The translations under genes and the position numbers were made by a program. From Candidatus Melainabacteria bacterium (GTDB lineage: Bacteria > Cyanobacteriota > Vampirovibrionia > Obscuribacterales > Obscuribacteraceae): 64,000 nucleotides of DNA. Where the stretch lies: the NCBI GenBank assembly GCA_003963305.1, contig RXJR01000001.1:310001-374000 (forward strand), read 5' to 3'. Positions 1 to 8,743 of the stretch are shown one piece after another. Each line of letters opens with the position of its first letter. The first letter of the stretch is position 1. Under the pieces are notes generated by a model. That model worked only from the letters and a program-made list of their open reading frames with translations. It had not been told where the DNA came from and made no database searches.

Positions 1-2
1 TC

Positions 3-1802
3 ATCTGTCAGAGTTACTGTGATGCTGCCGCCCGACGGGTTCGAGCCGGCACCGGAGGTGGTGGTGGCGGCGTCTCCCTAGTCACACCCAACCCGACTAA
101 TCCGCTCGAGCACAACAACAGGGGCGTCGAGCTCGGCTCCAAAGGCATGTGGGACGGAGCAGTGCACGAGCACGAAGAGGCGTTGCGCGGTGATCCTTAC
201 AATCTCACTTTTCGTCAAAATCTTTCTGCGGCTTACCAGCGCTACGGACAGTCACTTCTTGCGGCTCATAAATACGCAGAAGCGGCGCAAAAACTAAGAA
301 CGTCAATATATGTAGACCCTGAAAACAGATCGTCTGACGAGCTCTTGAGTTCTGCGATCAAGGGCATGGGAAAAAATCCGGACGACGCAAATGTGCGCCA
401 GCACCTGGCTGACGACTTCGACATCAACGGCGATTATGTGCAGGCCATTGCTGAGTATCGCCACTATGTGCGCATGAAAGACAGCGGCGCAGCCCACTTT
501 GCCCTCGGACGCGTGCTGGTCAAACAGGGCAGCGCTGTACCTGCAAAATTAGTAGAAGGCTACATCGAGATGCGCACTGCGGTAACAAAACCGTGGGAGC
601 CAGGCGAAAAGAATGAACTTTCAAAGTGTCACGCGCAACTTGGCGACGTCTTGAAGGAGCTTGCTTTCACCGCCCGTGATGACGGGCGCACACAAGTGGC
701 ACTGAAACGAATGCTCAACGCCGGGCTGGAATACCGCCGGGCCGTAACGCTGAACCCGCTCAACTCGGACGCTATTCGTGGTCTGATCGAAGTGTCTCGC
801 GAAGCTGTTCAAGTCAATCCTTCTTTCGACAACCATCTCATGCTCGGTGGCGCTTACCAGCTGGTGCCTGATTTTGAACACGCCAAGCGCGAATACATTG
901 AGTGTTTCAAAATCGGCAAACAGAACCCGGCTCTCGCCCAGGCGCGCCGAAGCTTCCATCTGGCAGTGGTTTCAAGCAGTCAGGCGTCACCGACGATGGT
1001 AGCCGAAAGTATGCAGAAGATCGAAGACCAACTGCGCACGAACCCGGGAGATGCAGAGCTGCTCTACATTTACGGCAGAGGCAAAGAGACACTGGGTGAT
1101 TTTAACGGAGCCATAGCTGCATATCAGAGAGCGGCACAGATAAATCCAAACGTGCATCCACAGCTGCAACCGCGACTGACGGCATTGATGGGCGGTGGAC
1201 CGTCGAAAGGAGGCACAGCCATCGCCGGTGGAGCACCTGGCGCTCAAAAAGGTGCCGGCGGTGCACCAGGCAATGCCGGCGCACCAGGCGTTCCTGGCGC
1301 AAACGGAGTTGCAGGCGCTCCGGCAACTCCAGCCACCCCACCCAAGCCTGCGGTCAATTACTCCGAGGGCGAAAGCAAGTTAGCAGCTAATGACACCGAC
1401 GGCGCCATCAAATTCTTCGAAGGAATCATCGACAAGACTCCAACAGATGGGCATGCCTGGCTGCTTCTGGGATTATCTCAACAAAAGAAAGGTGATCTCG
1501 ACTCGGCTTCGGTTAGTTTCCGTCAGGCCTCTTACTCGAAAGAACCCGGTGCTCAAGCCGCTCTAGACCAGGTCAACCGCAGCAGAACGGAACCGGCGTT
1601 GAAAGAATACAGCACACAGTTAGCCGCCAAAAATTACGTCGCCGCTGCGTCTGCGCTCAGGGATGCTATCGATGTCGCCCCTAACAGTGCAGACCTTCAT
1701 CGCAAACTGGCGGACCTGCTGAAGCTGCAAGGCGACACAAAAGAGGCAGACAAGGAAACGGCAAAAGCTGATGCAATTGAAAAAGGAGGCAAGGCACCCT
1801 AG
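3..1802 (+). CDS. TPR-repeat protein with collagen-like linker, 5' end cut by window edge
   Basis: Function unknown; TPR proteins act as protein-binding scaffolds. The frame is open to the left window edge. The first methionine (147) lies inside helix A of a good TPR unit (N-x-x-G-x-x-x-x-x-x-G-x-W pattern then A-L-x-x-D-P-x-N), so the protein must begin earlier. No ATG, GTG or TTG exists in this frame before 147. Frame 1 is also open from base 1 and reads as plausible protein until a TAG at 79-81, so a one-base frameshift near the C run at 76-78 may join the two. Further TPR units run to about residue 340 counted from 147. A Gly/Ala/Pro linker follows (about 1190-1345, six Gly-X-Y triplets), then more TPRs. 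It is head of a tight gene run; the next gene starts directly after its stop. Confidence 0.85.
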   Translation: MCQSYCDAAARRVRAGTGGGGGGVSLVTPNPTNPLEHNNRGVELGSKGMWDGAVHEHEEALRGDPYNLTFRQNLSAAYQRYGQSLLAAHKYAEAAQKLRTSIYVDPENRSSDELLSSAIKGMGKNPDDANVRQHLADDFDINGDYVQAIAEYRHYVRMKDSGAAHFALGRVLVKQGSAVPAKLVEGYIEMRTAVTKPWEPGEKNELSKCHAQLGDVLKELAFTARDDGRTQVALKRMLNAGLEYRRAVTLNPLNSDAIRGLIEVSREAVQVNPSFDNHLMLGGAYQLVPDFEHAKREYIECFKIGKQNPALAQARRSFHLAVVSSSQASPTMVAESMQKIEDQLRTNPGDAELLYIYGRGKETLGDFNGAIAAYQRAAQINPNVHPQLQPRLTALMGGGPSKGGTAIAGGAPGAQKGAGGAPGNAGAPGVPGANGVAGAPATPATPPKPAVNYSEGESKLAANDTDGAIKFFEGIIDKTPTDGHAWLLLGLSQQKKGDLDSASVSFRQASYSKEPGAQAALDQVNRSRTEPALKEYSTQLAAKNYVAAASALRDAIDVAPNSADLHRKLADLLKLQGDTKEADKETAKADAIEKGGKAP

Positions 1803-3608
1803 TTGAACGCGAGTCCTTTCAACAGTTTCAGAGCTTCTGTAGCTAAGACGTCAGTGTTAAACCTGTCTTGTCGTCTTCTATTGGGTGCGTCTTTGCTGTG
1901 CGGATGGTCTTACAGCGCGGCACTTCCCGCACTTTCCCAGTCGATTGCCGAAGCCGACGAGTACTTGATCAAAAATCGATTTAAAGAAGCTGAAGATGCA
2001 TATCGTGCCTTACTGCAAAGCGACGACACGGGCGATTCATTTGCTGGGCTGGCTGTCGCTCTAGCCAAGCAAGAAATTCCCGCCAAAATAACTGAAGCGG
2101 AGCGCATTCTTCGCCAGGCTCGTGAAAAGTTTCCCGATAATCCAAATGTCATCGCTGCTGGTGGCTACGTGTCATACGTGCACTCACAGACAGTGGCTTC
2201 ACCGGCAAAACGAGATCTGTTTCTGGAAGCGGCGGAGAATCTGTGCAAACGCGCCATCAAAGCCAACCCCGACATTTTGATTGCCCAGCAGACATTAGGT
2301 CTTGTAAAAATGGCTCAAGATGACGTCGAGTCAGCCGTTGAGCCATTCCGTAAGTCAGTCGGGCTGGCTGAAAACCCTGTAAATTTGACACTGTTAGCGC
2401 AAGCCTTGCTCAAAATCGACCCAAAAGATAAAGAAGCAGAGCAGATCATCACCAAAGTCGTGCACGACAAACCAGACTATGCACAGGCCCGCATGCAGAA
2501 AGCGATCATCCTGAACAATTCGGGCAAGCCTGAAGATGCTTACATGGAGCTGCATAACATTCCGGCTGACAAACGCAAAGAGATGCCTGAGTGGAACACA
2601 GTCAAAGGCGACATCTGCAAAAAGCAGGGAGACGGACCGGGTGCGTTGGCAGCTTATCGTGAAGCGATCAGGCTCGACCCACACATGCCGGACCCTTACC
2701 GTCATTTAGCTGAATACTACGCACAACGCGGCGACGGTGAGATGGCTATTGCCCACATGCATGACGCTCTGGAAATTCTGCCCAACGACATGCAGATGAG
2801 AAACGACCTGGCCGAGCTGGCGCTCAGGCAAGACAAGCTGGATGTCGCCGAAACTGAATACAAAACGATTCTCGCCACTCAGCCAGACGACGCCAACGCC
2901 TTGCTTGGCATGACTCGCGTTTGCAACCGAAAAGCGCGAAAAGATGGGCAGTATCCGCCCGACTTCGAAAAAATCATGGAACAGTTGCGTGACATCATGA
3001 GCGAAAAAGCCGTGACGAGCGAAAAGAACGTGTCCGGTCAGGTGATTAAATCGGGGGCAAAATCTTTCAAAGAGAAAAAACTGCTGGCGGAAGCTGAAAC
3101 GGCTTTGACTCAGCATCACTTCCGCGACGCCCGTAAATGCTTCAGCACGGTCATCTCTGAGCACAAAGATGAACCGTACGAACTGATTTCACTGGGCGAA
3201 CAAGCCTTCAACGACGGTGATTTCCAGTCGGCCGAACAAGCTTACTCCCTGGCCAAAGAAATTCCGGAGGTTGCGCCGAGGGCAGAACAGGGTATGAGCC
3301 GAATAGTAACCCAGAGAAACGAGGCGGCCAGACAAACCAAACTTGGAGATGCGACATGGAAGCTGCCCACGGTCGCCATTGACCATTACAAGCAAGCATT
3401 GATTGCGGATCCCCAATATCCTGATGCTTACTACGGTCTGTTCAGCATATTTACCAAGGGTGACAATCCCGAGCCCGATAAAGCTCATGAGAATGCCATT
3501 TGTTTTCTGGAAGCAGCCGACGAGAGCAACCCTCTCAGGCAAGAAGTCGAAACCGGACTTCTGAAACTGAAGAAGCACGATAGTGGTAAACCGAAAAAGA
3601 AGAAGTAG
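1803..3608 (+). CDS. Secreted or periplasmic TPR-repeat protein
   Basis: A 601-residue protein with a probable signal peptide (residues about 15-45: a basic start, the hydrophobic stretch LLLGASLLCGW, then Ala-rich cleavage region). The rest is mostly helical TPR repeats; the clearest are around residues 45-110, 150-210, 280-370 and 430-560. It ends in a Lys-rich tail. The start is a TTG immediately after the previous stop, with an AAAGGAGG-type ribosome site about 13 bases upstream, so the two TPR genes are surely co-transcribed. Exact role not recognised. The TPR content and export signal suggest a scaffold on the outer face of the inner membrane or in the periplasm. Confidence 0.85.
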   Translation: MNASPFNSFRASVAKTSVLNLSCRLLLGASLLCGWSYSAALPALSQSIAEADEYLIKNRFKEAEDAYRALLQSDDTGDSFAGLAVALAKQEIPAKITEAERILRQAREKFPDNPNVIAAGGYVSYVHSQTVASPAKRDLFLEAAENLCKRAIKANPDILIAQQTLGLVKMAQDDVESAVEPFRKSVGLAENPVNLTLLAQALLKIDPKDKEAEQIITKVVHDKPDYAQARMQKAIILNNSGKPEDAYMELHNIPADKRKEMPEWNTVKGDICKKQGDGPGALAAYREAIRLDPHMPDPYRHLAEYYAQRGDGEMAIAHMHDALEILPNDMQMRNDLAELALRQDKLDVAETEYKTILATQPDDANALLGMTRVCNRKARKDGQYPPDFEKIMEQLRDIMSEKAVTSEKNVSGQVIKSGAKSFKEKKLLAEAETALTQHHFRDARKCFSTVISEHKDEPYELISLGEQAFNDGDFQSAEQAYSLAKEIPEVAPRAEQGMSRIVTQRNEAARQTKLGDATWKLPTVAIDHYKQALIADPQYPDAYYGLFSIFTKGDNPEPDKAHENAICFLEAADESNPLRQEVETGLLKLKKHDSGKPKKKK

Positions 3609-3643
3609 AATCCTAATAACGACCTGCCGAAAGAGGAGCTGAA

Positions 3644-4081
3644 ATGAATTCGAGAAAAGGGCCGCGCAAGGCTGGTTCCAGGGGTACCGCTAACAACGAC
3701 CAATTCATCGACGCCACTCCAGACGCCGAGACGTCGCCTAACATGCGTGGCGGCTCGCCTCGCAATTTGCAGGAGACCAAGGTCTACAAAGACTCAGTCA
3801 AAGGTGCGCGTGCAGCCTGGCAAAATTACGTGGCTTTCCTCGCCGTTAAGTTTCACGACACACCGCGACGCGGGCAAGAGCAGTTCATCGTCAGAATGAG
3901 CCAGACGCTCACCATCGGCAGCGCCGTTTTGATTACCAGTCTCTTTTATCCATTTTTGCCAACACTGATTCGCGTCTTTGCGCTTCCTGGCGTGCTTGTG
4001 CTTTCATGGTGGTTAGGCACTAAGATCGTGGCGCCACAGATGACAATTCGTTTTGAAAAGCATCTCAATCAAGAGTTCTAA
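3644..4081 (+). CDS. Small membrane protein with two predicted TM helices
   Basis: A 145-residue protein I do not recognise. The first 60 residues are polar and basic. Residues about 85-125 hold two hydrophobic segments (around TLTIGSAVLITSLFYPFL and VFALPGVLVLSWWLG), so it is probably anchored in the inner membrane with a cytoplasmic N-terminus. The ATG follows a strong GAAAGAGGAG ribosome site. It sits 35 bases after the TPR gene and 29 bases before the next small membrane protein, all on the same strand. Confidence 0.75.
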   Translation: MNSRKGPRKAGSRGTANNDQFIDATPDAETSPNMRGGSPRNLQETKVYKDSVKGARAAWQNYVAFLAVKFHDTPRRGQEQFIVRMSQTLTIGSAVLITSLFYPFLPTLIRVFALPGVLVLSWWLGTKIVAPQMTIRFEKHLNQEF

Positions 4082-4110
4082 GCTTCGTTACTTGGGAGAA
4101 TAATGCCACT

Positions 4111-4374
4111 TTGAATCGCGATTCCCAAGCAGCACAGACTTTGAAGATGATTGGCGGCGGTGTGATCGTGGCAGGCGCCTGCTTGATTATGTTTCCAGAT
4201 ATGCTCGGCTATCTGGGAAGCATCGGCCGACTGCTCGCTATCATTCTTGTTGCGATCGTCAGCGCCGCTGTCGTTGTTCGCACATTCTACAAACTGAAGA
4301 ACTCAAAATCCGCGCCGCCTGCTAATTCACAACAACCAGCGGCGGCCGGAACTGATACCACATCCGACACCTGA
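4111..4374 (+). CDS. Small hydrophobic membrane protein
   Basis: An 87-residue protein from a TTG start preceded by TTGGGAGA; an ATG at 4103 is in another frame and stops after three codons. Residues about 10-62 contain two TM segments (GGGVIVAGACLIMFP and LLAIILVAIVSAAVVV), followed by a polar Ser/Pro/Gln/Thr tail. No family recognised. Its stop is 33 bases before the ATG of the next gene in the same run. Confidence 0.65.
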   Translation: MNRDSQAAQTLKMIGGGVIVAGACLIMFPDMLGYLGSIGRLLAIILVAIVSAAVVVRTFYKLKNSKSAPPANSQQPAAAGTDTTSDT

Positions 4375-4407
4375 TTGATTGACTCGAAGTCAACGGAGCT
4401 ACGTACT

Positions 4408-5478
4408 ATGACCGCATCTACCTCGAATCGCACCATACTGAGCCTTGCCACAGCTCTCGCGCTGTTCAGCATGATGCCGCAAACATCGCATGCTCAAGAC
4501 TATCAGGGTGCCAGCAGCCTGCATGGAAAGACAGTAATCATGCCTCGAGGCACGACCTTCGAAGGCAGAATGGATCAGACGATTGGTTCGAAGAGCAGAC
4601 AGGGGCAGCCATTCACTATCAGCATGTCAGCACCGGTTTTAGCCAACGGCACAGATGTTCTCATTCCAGCAGGTTCGAAGATTACAGGTGAAGTCGTAGA
4701 AGCAATCCCATCAGGCTCGGTGCCGCATCCAAAAGGCATGAAGCCATCGGGAAAGCTGCGTGTGCAACTTTCCAGTTTGCGTACTCCCGACGGCATAACC
4801 TATCCAATTGTCGCTTCACTGGCGGGTGAAACATATCAGCATAACGGCGCTAACGGACCAGGCATGGCAAACAAGAATCTCGGTGGCGGCATCGGCTACG
4901 TCGGCACGCAAGCCAGTTTCGAAGCAGTGGCGCCGGGCACCGAAGCAAGGCGCAGAGGCGGTGGCAGCAATGGACTGCAGATGATGACGAAAAGCGAACT
5001 GATGCGCGATCCGATTTACGGAATCGATCAGGCCGATCAGCAACAACAGGGCGGCGCCAAGATACGCTCTCTTGTAAAGCGAGGGCGCGAGCTCTACATA
5101 GATGGCGGTTCACCTGTGAGCATAAAACTCGACGCTCCTTTCAAAATAGGCATAAGCCAGGCGGCCGGTGCCGCGGCGGCAATGACTCCACAGGTCGATT
5201 TAAACCCAGACGGCACATTCGGTCGGCGCTTCCTCAAGCAAGCACCGGCACCGCCTCAGCCGCAAGGTCTCGACCCAACAATTGCTCCAGGTGAGAACCC
5301 TTTACCGGGTATACTTCCTGATGTGCCGCACAGCCAGCCGGCATATATTCCGCCACAGCAGCCGGTGCAACAACCCCCGATGCAAGCTGCACCACCTCAG
5401 CAATCGATGCAAGCCCAGCCACCCGGGCAACTTCAACCAGCTGGCCAGGCAGCCACTCCTGCCAAAGGCGACTTCTAG
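4408..5478 (+). CDS. Exported protein with Pro/Gln-rich C-terminal tail, function unknown
   Basis: A 356-residue protein. I chose ATG 4408 over the in-frame TTG at 4375 because GGAG lies 9 bases upstream and a good signal peptide begins there (SLATALALFSMMPQTSHAQ). The mature part has a G-T-x-F-E-G-R-x-D-x-T-I-x-S pattern followed by an I-P-A-G-S-K-I-x-G-E-V segment, beta-rich and reminiscent of VirB10/TrbI-like beta domains, but that relation is only a guess. The last 90 residues are Pro/Gln/Ala-rich and probably disordered. Five bases separate it from ubiX. Confidence 0.75.
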   Translation: MTASTSNRTILSLATALALFSMMPQTSHAQDYQGASSLHGKTVIMPRGTTFEGRMDQTIGSKSRQGQPFTISMSAPVLANGTDVLIPAGSKITGEVVEAIPSGSVPHPKGMKPSGKLRVQLSSLRTPDGITYPIVASLAGETYQHNGANGPGMANKNLGGGIGYVGTQASFEAVAPGTEARRRGGGSNGLQMMTKSELMRDPIYGIDQADQQQQGGAKIRSLVKRGRELYIDGGSPVSIKLDAPFKIGISQAAGAAAAMTPQVDLNPDGTFGRRFLKQAPAPPQPQGLDPTIAPGENPLPGILPDVPHSQPAYIPPQQPVQQPPMQAAPPQQSMQAQPPGQLQPAGQAATPAKGDF

Positions 5479-5483
5479 ATACT

Positions 5484-6164
5484 ATGACCGCTCAATCTGA
5501 AAAAACAGCATCTGACCGGGCTGCTGAACTTCCTTTTGTCTTAGCCATAACCGGTGCCAGCGGTGCTATCTACGGTTTGCGGCTGCTTCAATACCTGATG
5601 GAAATTGGACAGCCGGTCGATCTGCTCGTGTCTCGGGCAGCTCTTCAGGTGATGAAAGAAGAGAATGATATTTCGCTGGGCGAAGACATCGAATCAGGGC
5701 TGCGCCAATACCTAGAATTACCAGCCGCAGCCCCCTTCAAACTGCACAAACTGACAAACTACGCAGCTTCAGTAGCCAGCGGTTCTTATCGCACCCGAGG
5801 CATGGCAATAGTTCCTTGCAGCCTGGGCACACTCGGCGCAGTCGCCAACGGATTGACTGAAAACCTCATTCACAGAGCCGCCGCAGTGGCGCTGAAAGAG
5901 CGACGCACTCTGATGATCCTGGTCCGAGAGATGCCGTTCGGACAGATACAGTTGAAGAACATGCTTGCACTGTCTGAAGCCGGAGCCGTAGTGGCAGCCG
6001 CCTGTCCCGGCTATTATCATCGCCCGCAATCGATCTCGGACCAGATTGATTTCGTGGTCGGCAGGGTGCTCGATCAATTCGGCTTCGACAACAGCTTATT
6101 CAAACGATGGAAAGAAGATTCGCGTCCATTGCCCATGCCGTCTAAGGTTTTGCAAGATCACTAG
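5484..6164 (+). CDS. ubiX: UbiX-type flavin prenyltransferase
   Basis: UbiX-family enzymes prenylate FMN with dimethylallyl phosphate to make prenylated FMN, the cofactor of UbiD decarboxylases in quinone synthesis. The family signature is clear: ITGASGAIYGLRLLQ near residue 20, the S-R-A-A region, a variable middle, the MAIVPCSLGTLGAVANG segment near 107-125, N-L-I-H-R-A-A-D/A-V-x-L-K-E-R-R near 130-145, and L-V-R-E-M-P. The length of 226 residues is slightly long because of the first 17 residues. The stop is followed at once by the rimM ATG, so the two are translationally linked. No ubiD is visible in the window. Confidence 0.93.
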   Translation: MTAQSEKTASDRAAELPFVLAITGASGAIYGLRLLQYLMEIGQPVDLLVSRAALQVMKEENDISLGEDIESGLRQYLELPAAAPFKLHKLTNYAASVASGSYRTRGMAIVPCSLGTLGAVANGLTENLIHRAAAVALKERRTLMILVREMPFGQIQLKNMLALSEAGAVVAAACPGYYHRPQSISDQIDFVVGRVLDQFGFDNSLFKRWKEDSRPLPMPSKVLQDH

Positions 6165-6743
6165 ATGCCTAAAAACAAAGCTCATTTAGGAAAAAACTCT
6201 GAAATCGACGCCTCGTTGCCCGGCGCCGACTCACTGTTTCCGGTTGGCAAAGTCGTGGGAATGCACGGACTGCGCGGCATCATGAAAATCAAACCAAGCA
6301 GCAACAACCCACAACTGTTACTGGATATCGAAACCGTGCAGGTGGTTTTACCCAACGGCACCATCGAAGAAGCCAACGTAGACACGATTTACCTCGAAAA
6401 GCGCATGTTGTTTCTCAAGCTCAAAGAATGCGTCGACCGCACTGCGGCTGAAAAATATCTGGATGCCAGCATCAGTACGACCCGAGCTCAACTCCGCAAC
6501 CTGGAGGAAAACGAGTGGTGGGTAGACGATTTAATCGGGCTGCCCGTCTTCACCACGGACGGTGTCGAAATTGGCACCGTATCTGATATCATCGGCGCCA
6601 ACAGTGAACTGCTGGAGATTAAGAAGAAAGACAACGACGAAGCGGAACCGATTCTAGTTCCATTCGTAGAAGCCCTCGTACCCGTTGTAGACATCATCGC
6701 AAGACGCGTAGAAGTAGTCGCACTGCCAGGTTTACTCGATTAG
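6165..6743 (+). CDS. rimM: Ribosome maturation factor RimM
   Basis: RimM assists late maturation of the 30S subunit near the 16S 3' domain and S19. The N-terminal domain shows the typical VGKVVGMHGLRGIMKIKP segment (residues about 22-40) and the strand/turn around L-E-K-R-M-L-F-L-K-L. The PRC-barrel domain has EWWVDDLIGLPVFTTDG (about 119-135) and ends with L-V-P-F-V-E-A-L-V-P-V-V-D. At 192 residues it is near the usual 165-180, with a short extra N-terminus. It is the last gene of the run from 1803; the usual partners rpsP and trmD are not next to it. Confidence 0.93.
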   Translation: MPKNKAHLGKNSEIDASLPGADSLFPVGKVVGMHGLRGIMKIKPSSNNPQLLLDIETVQVVLPNGTIEEANVDTIYLEKRMLFLKLKECVDRTAAEKYLDASISTTRAQLRNLEENEWWVDDLIGLPVFTTDGVEIGTVSDIIGANSELLEIKKKDNDEAEPILVPFVEALVPVVDIIARRVEVVALPGLLD

Positions 6744-7175
6744 GCACCCAGCGCCACGCCCGACAACGACACCAGATTTAGTATCAAACTGCATCCACCC
6801 GCCCGCACCGAATACGCCACCATCAACGAACTTTCTTTCGCCCGGGTTTCAAAGCCGAAATTTCCAGCGGTATTAAGTTCTTATAAAATAGGTTAACAAC
6901 TGCTTGATTACTCCAGGCTCTTAGCATATCTTTAGTAGTTGTAGTGCGATTACACAGCAGTCTGTGAAGTGCCCCGGTTTTAGACGGCGTTATTGGCGAC
7001 TGGCTTAGCCAACTTTTTGAAGCGGTCGCGTCTGGCATTGAAATTAGGAATCGTAGTCAGCAGTTTTGACTACTTGCGGGCAACCACCAGAAATCAGATT
7101 CTCCCAGGCATCCAAGTTGCAACCCTGTTGCATCCCTTGTCGTATCTCCCTTCCGTACGCATCTGAGGATCGCTC
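6744..7175. other. Gene-free region upstream of the GT20 synthase gene
   Basis: 432 bases without a convincing ORF. The only signals seen are a weak sigma70-like pair (6904-6932) and a separated ACAACT/AGTTGT inverted pair at about 6896-6947. No tRNA fold or terminator with a T run after rimM was found by eye. Confidence 0.5.
6904..6932 (+). promoter_or_regulatory. Weak sigma70-like promoter candidate for the GT20 gene
   Basis: TTGATT at 6904-6909 and TATCTT at 6927-6932 are separated by 17 bases. Each hexamer matches consensus at 4 of 6 positions. It would leave a leader of about 235 bases before 7176. Only a candidate. Confidence 0.25.
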
Positions 7176-8633
7176 ATGCCAACTTCCGCAAAATCGCCTC
7201 CACTTTTGTCACCAGTATCTACTGATGATTTGGGTCAGCTCCAGCTCTACCTGCCCACCTTGAAGGTGATTTCATACCGCGGTCCCGGTCAGTCGGGAGG
7301 AGTACCGACCAGCCTTGAACCGGTGGTCAAACGGCTGGGTGCTAAGGTGCACTGGTTTGCCATCGACGGTGTTCCGTCCCAACCATCACACGCTGAAGCG
7401 CAAGGCGCCGCGTTTGCATTCTATAACCCACAAATTCCTCAGCCGCTGCTCGAAAAGCACAACCAGATCGCTAACGGCTATCTTTATCCGCTTCTTCACG
7501 GTATGCCTGAAAAAGCGAAGTTCGATTCCGAAAACTGGAAATCATTCAGACAGCTCAGCGAGCTAATCGCCTCTGAAAGCTTGAAAGTATCATCGGAAAG
7601 CTTCCCGACTCTATGTTGGTTGCATGACTATCAACTGGCGCTCGTGGCACCGCTGATGTCCATGCAGGCAGGCATAATACTTTGCCAGTTCTGGCATGTG
7701 CCATGGCCTTCGCCATCTGTGATGATTCAGTCGCCAGTGGCAAGAGAACTGGTCGAATCATTGCTTTCCAACAAAATTATCGGTTTCCACACAACCGAAT
7801 ACGCACTCAACTTCTTGAACACAGTGCAAGAACTACTGCCAAATGCAATTGTTGACGTTCTGAAGATGGAAGTACGACGTCGCAGCACTCTCACAAAGAT
7901 TGTCGTCATGCCATTGGGCATCGACTTTTCGCTCTGGCAACAATTTGCCAAATCGACGCGCCCAATAGCCGAAGCCATCGGTGTCAAGCACCGATTAGCC
8001 AATCAAGTCGTGCTCGGTGTAGACAGACTCGACTATTCCAAGGGTGTTCTGGAGAAACTCCACGGACTGGAACGCTTCCTCGAAACGCAGACGAACTGGC
8101 ATAAACGCTTCCATTACGTTCAGCTGGCTCAGCCTCCGCTCTCGAACGAAGCAGACTTCGTCTCTTACGCAAAAGCTGTGGAAGAGAAAGTAGAAGCAAT
8201 CAACAATAAATATGAGAACTCAGGCTGGAAGCCAATTCTCTTTATCCCCGGTCAGTTCGACCAGACAGATCTGGCTGCATGGTATCAAGCAGCCGACGTA
8301 TTGACTGTCAATTCAGTCAAAGACGGACTGAACTTGATTGCCAAAGAGTATGTTGCTTCGCGCTTAGATGAGCAGGGAGCTCTGGTTTTGAGCAAGCTGG
8401 CGGGATGCTCGGCAGAATTAGCTCAAGGGGCGCTTCTTGTTGATCCCCACGACCCCGACGACTTTGCCAGCAACTTGAGCCAGGCTTTGACCATGGGCGT
8501 GGAAGAAAAACGTCGCCGCATGACTTCAATGCGCAGAGTTGTGGGCTGGAATCAGCTGCACGACTGGGCCCTTGGCTTCTTGCGCGAAGCACTGGTAAGC
8601 AAAGCGAAGCCGTATCAGTTTCCTCTGAGCTAA
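7176..8633 (+). CDS. otsA: GT20 glycosyltransferase, alpha,alpha-trehalose-phosphate synthase (OtsA-like)
   Basis: GT20 enzymes transfer glucose from a sugar nucleotide to glucose-6-phosphate, giving trehalose-6-phosphate. Visible signatures are the glycine turn GGVPTSLEPVV (about 41-51), LCWLHDYQLALVAP (about 147-160, HDYQL where most have HDYHL), GFHTTEYALNFL (about 200), the MPLGIDFSLW segment, VLGVDRLDYSKGVLEKLHGL (about 280-299), and VKDGLNLIAKEYVASR near 385-400. Length 485 is normal for OtsA. The ATG follows GAGGA by 6 bases. No trehalose-phosphatase lies beside it, so the sister activity glucosylglycerol-phosphate synthase (same family) cannot be excluded; the VDRLDYSKG motif favours OtsA. 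Confidence 0.85.
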   Translation: MPTSAKSPPLLSPVSTDDLGQLQLYLPTLKVISYRGPGQSGGVPTSLEPVVKRLGAKVHWFAIDGVPSQPSHAEAQGAAFAFYNPQIPQPLLEKHNQIANGYLYPLLHGMPEKAKFDSENWKSFRQLSELIASESLKVSSESFPTLCWLHDYQLALVAPLMSMQAGIILCQFWHVPWPSPSVMIQSPVARELVESLLSNKIIGFHTTEYALNFLNTVQELLPNAIVDVLKMEVRRRSTLTKIVVMPLGIDFSLWQQFAKSTRPIAEAIGVKHRLANQVVLGVDRLDYSKGVLEKLHGLERFLETQTNWHKRFHYVQLAQPPLSNEADFVSYAKAVEEKVEAINNKYENSGWKPILFIPGQFDQTDLAAWYQAADVLTVNSVKDGLNLIAKEYVASRLDEQGALVLSKLAGCSAELAQGALLVDPHDPDDFASNLSQALTMGVEEKRRRMTSMRRVVGWNQLHDWALGFLREALVSKAKPYQFPLS

Positions 8634-8656
8634 CCAACGTCCTTTCAAAGAAATGA

Positions 8657-8695
8657 ACAAAACGCAGGCTCCTCGTCAGATGCCTGCGTTCTTGT
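8657..8695 (+). terminator. Hairpin terminator between the GT20 gene and nuoK
   Basis: Perfect 9-bp stem AACGCAGGC / GCCTGCGTT (8661-8669 and 8682-8690), extended by ACAA/TTGT with one bulge, and followed by CTTGT. It lies between convergent genes and could end both transcripts. Confidence 0.75.
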
Positions 8696-8743
8696 AATTG
8701 CCTCAGCTCTTCTATCTAATTGCCTGCTAAGCTGCTTGCGCGC

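Noticed and set aside
907-1341. Minus-strand and other-frame open frames over the first TPR gene (60-86 residues)
   Set aside because: They are shadows of a long real gene; composition is Arg/Cys/His-rich with no ribosome sites.
6744-7175. tRNA gene downstream of rimM
   Set aside because: No T-loop pattern (GTTCGANNC) with a matching acceptor stem was seen in the gap.
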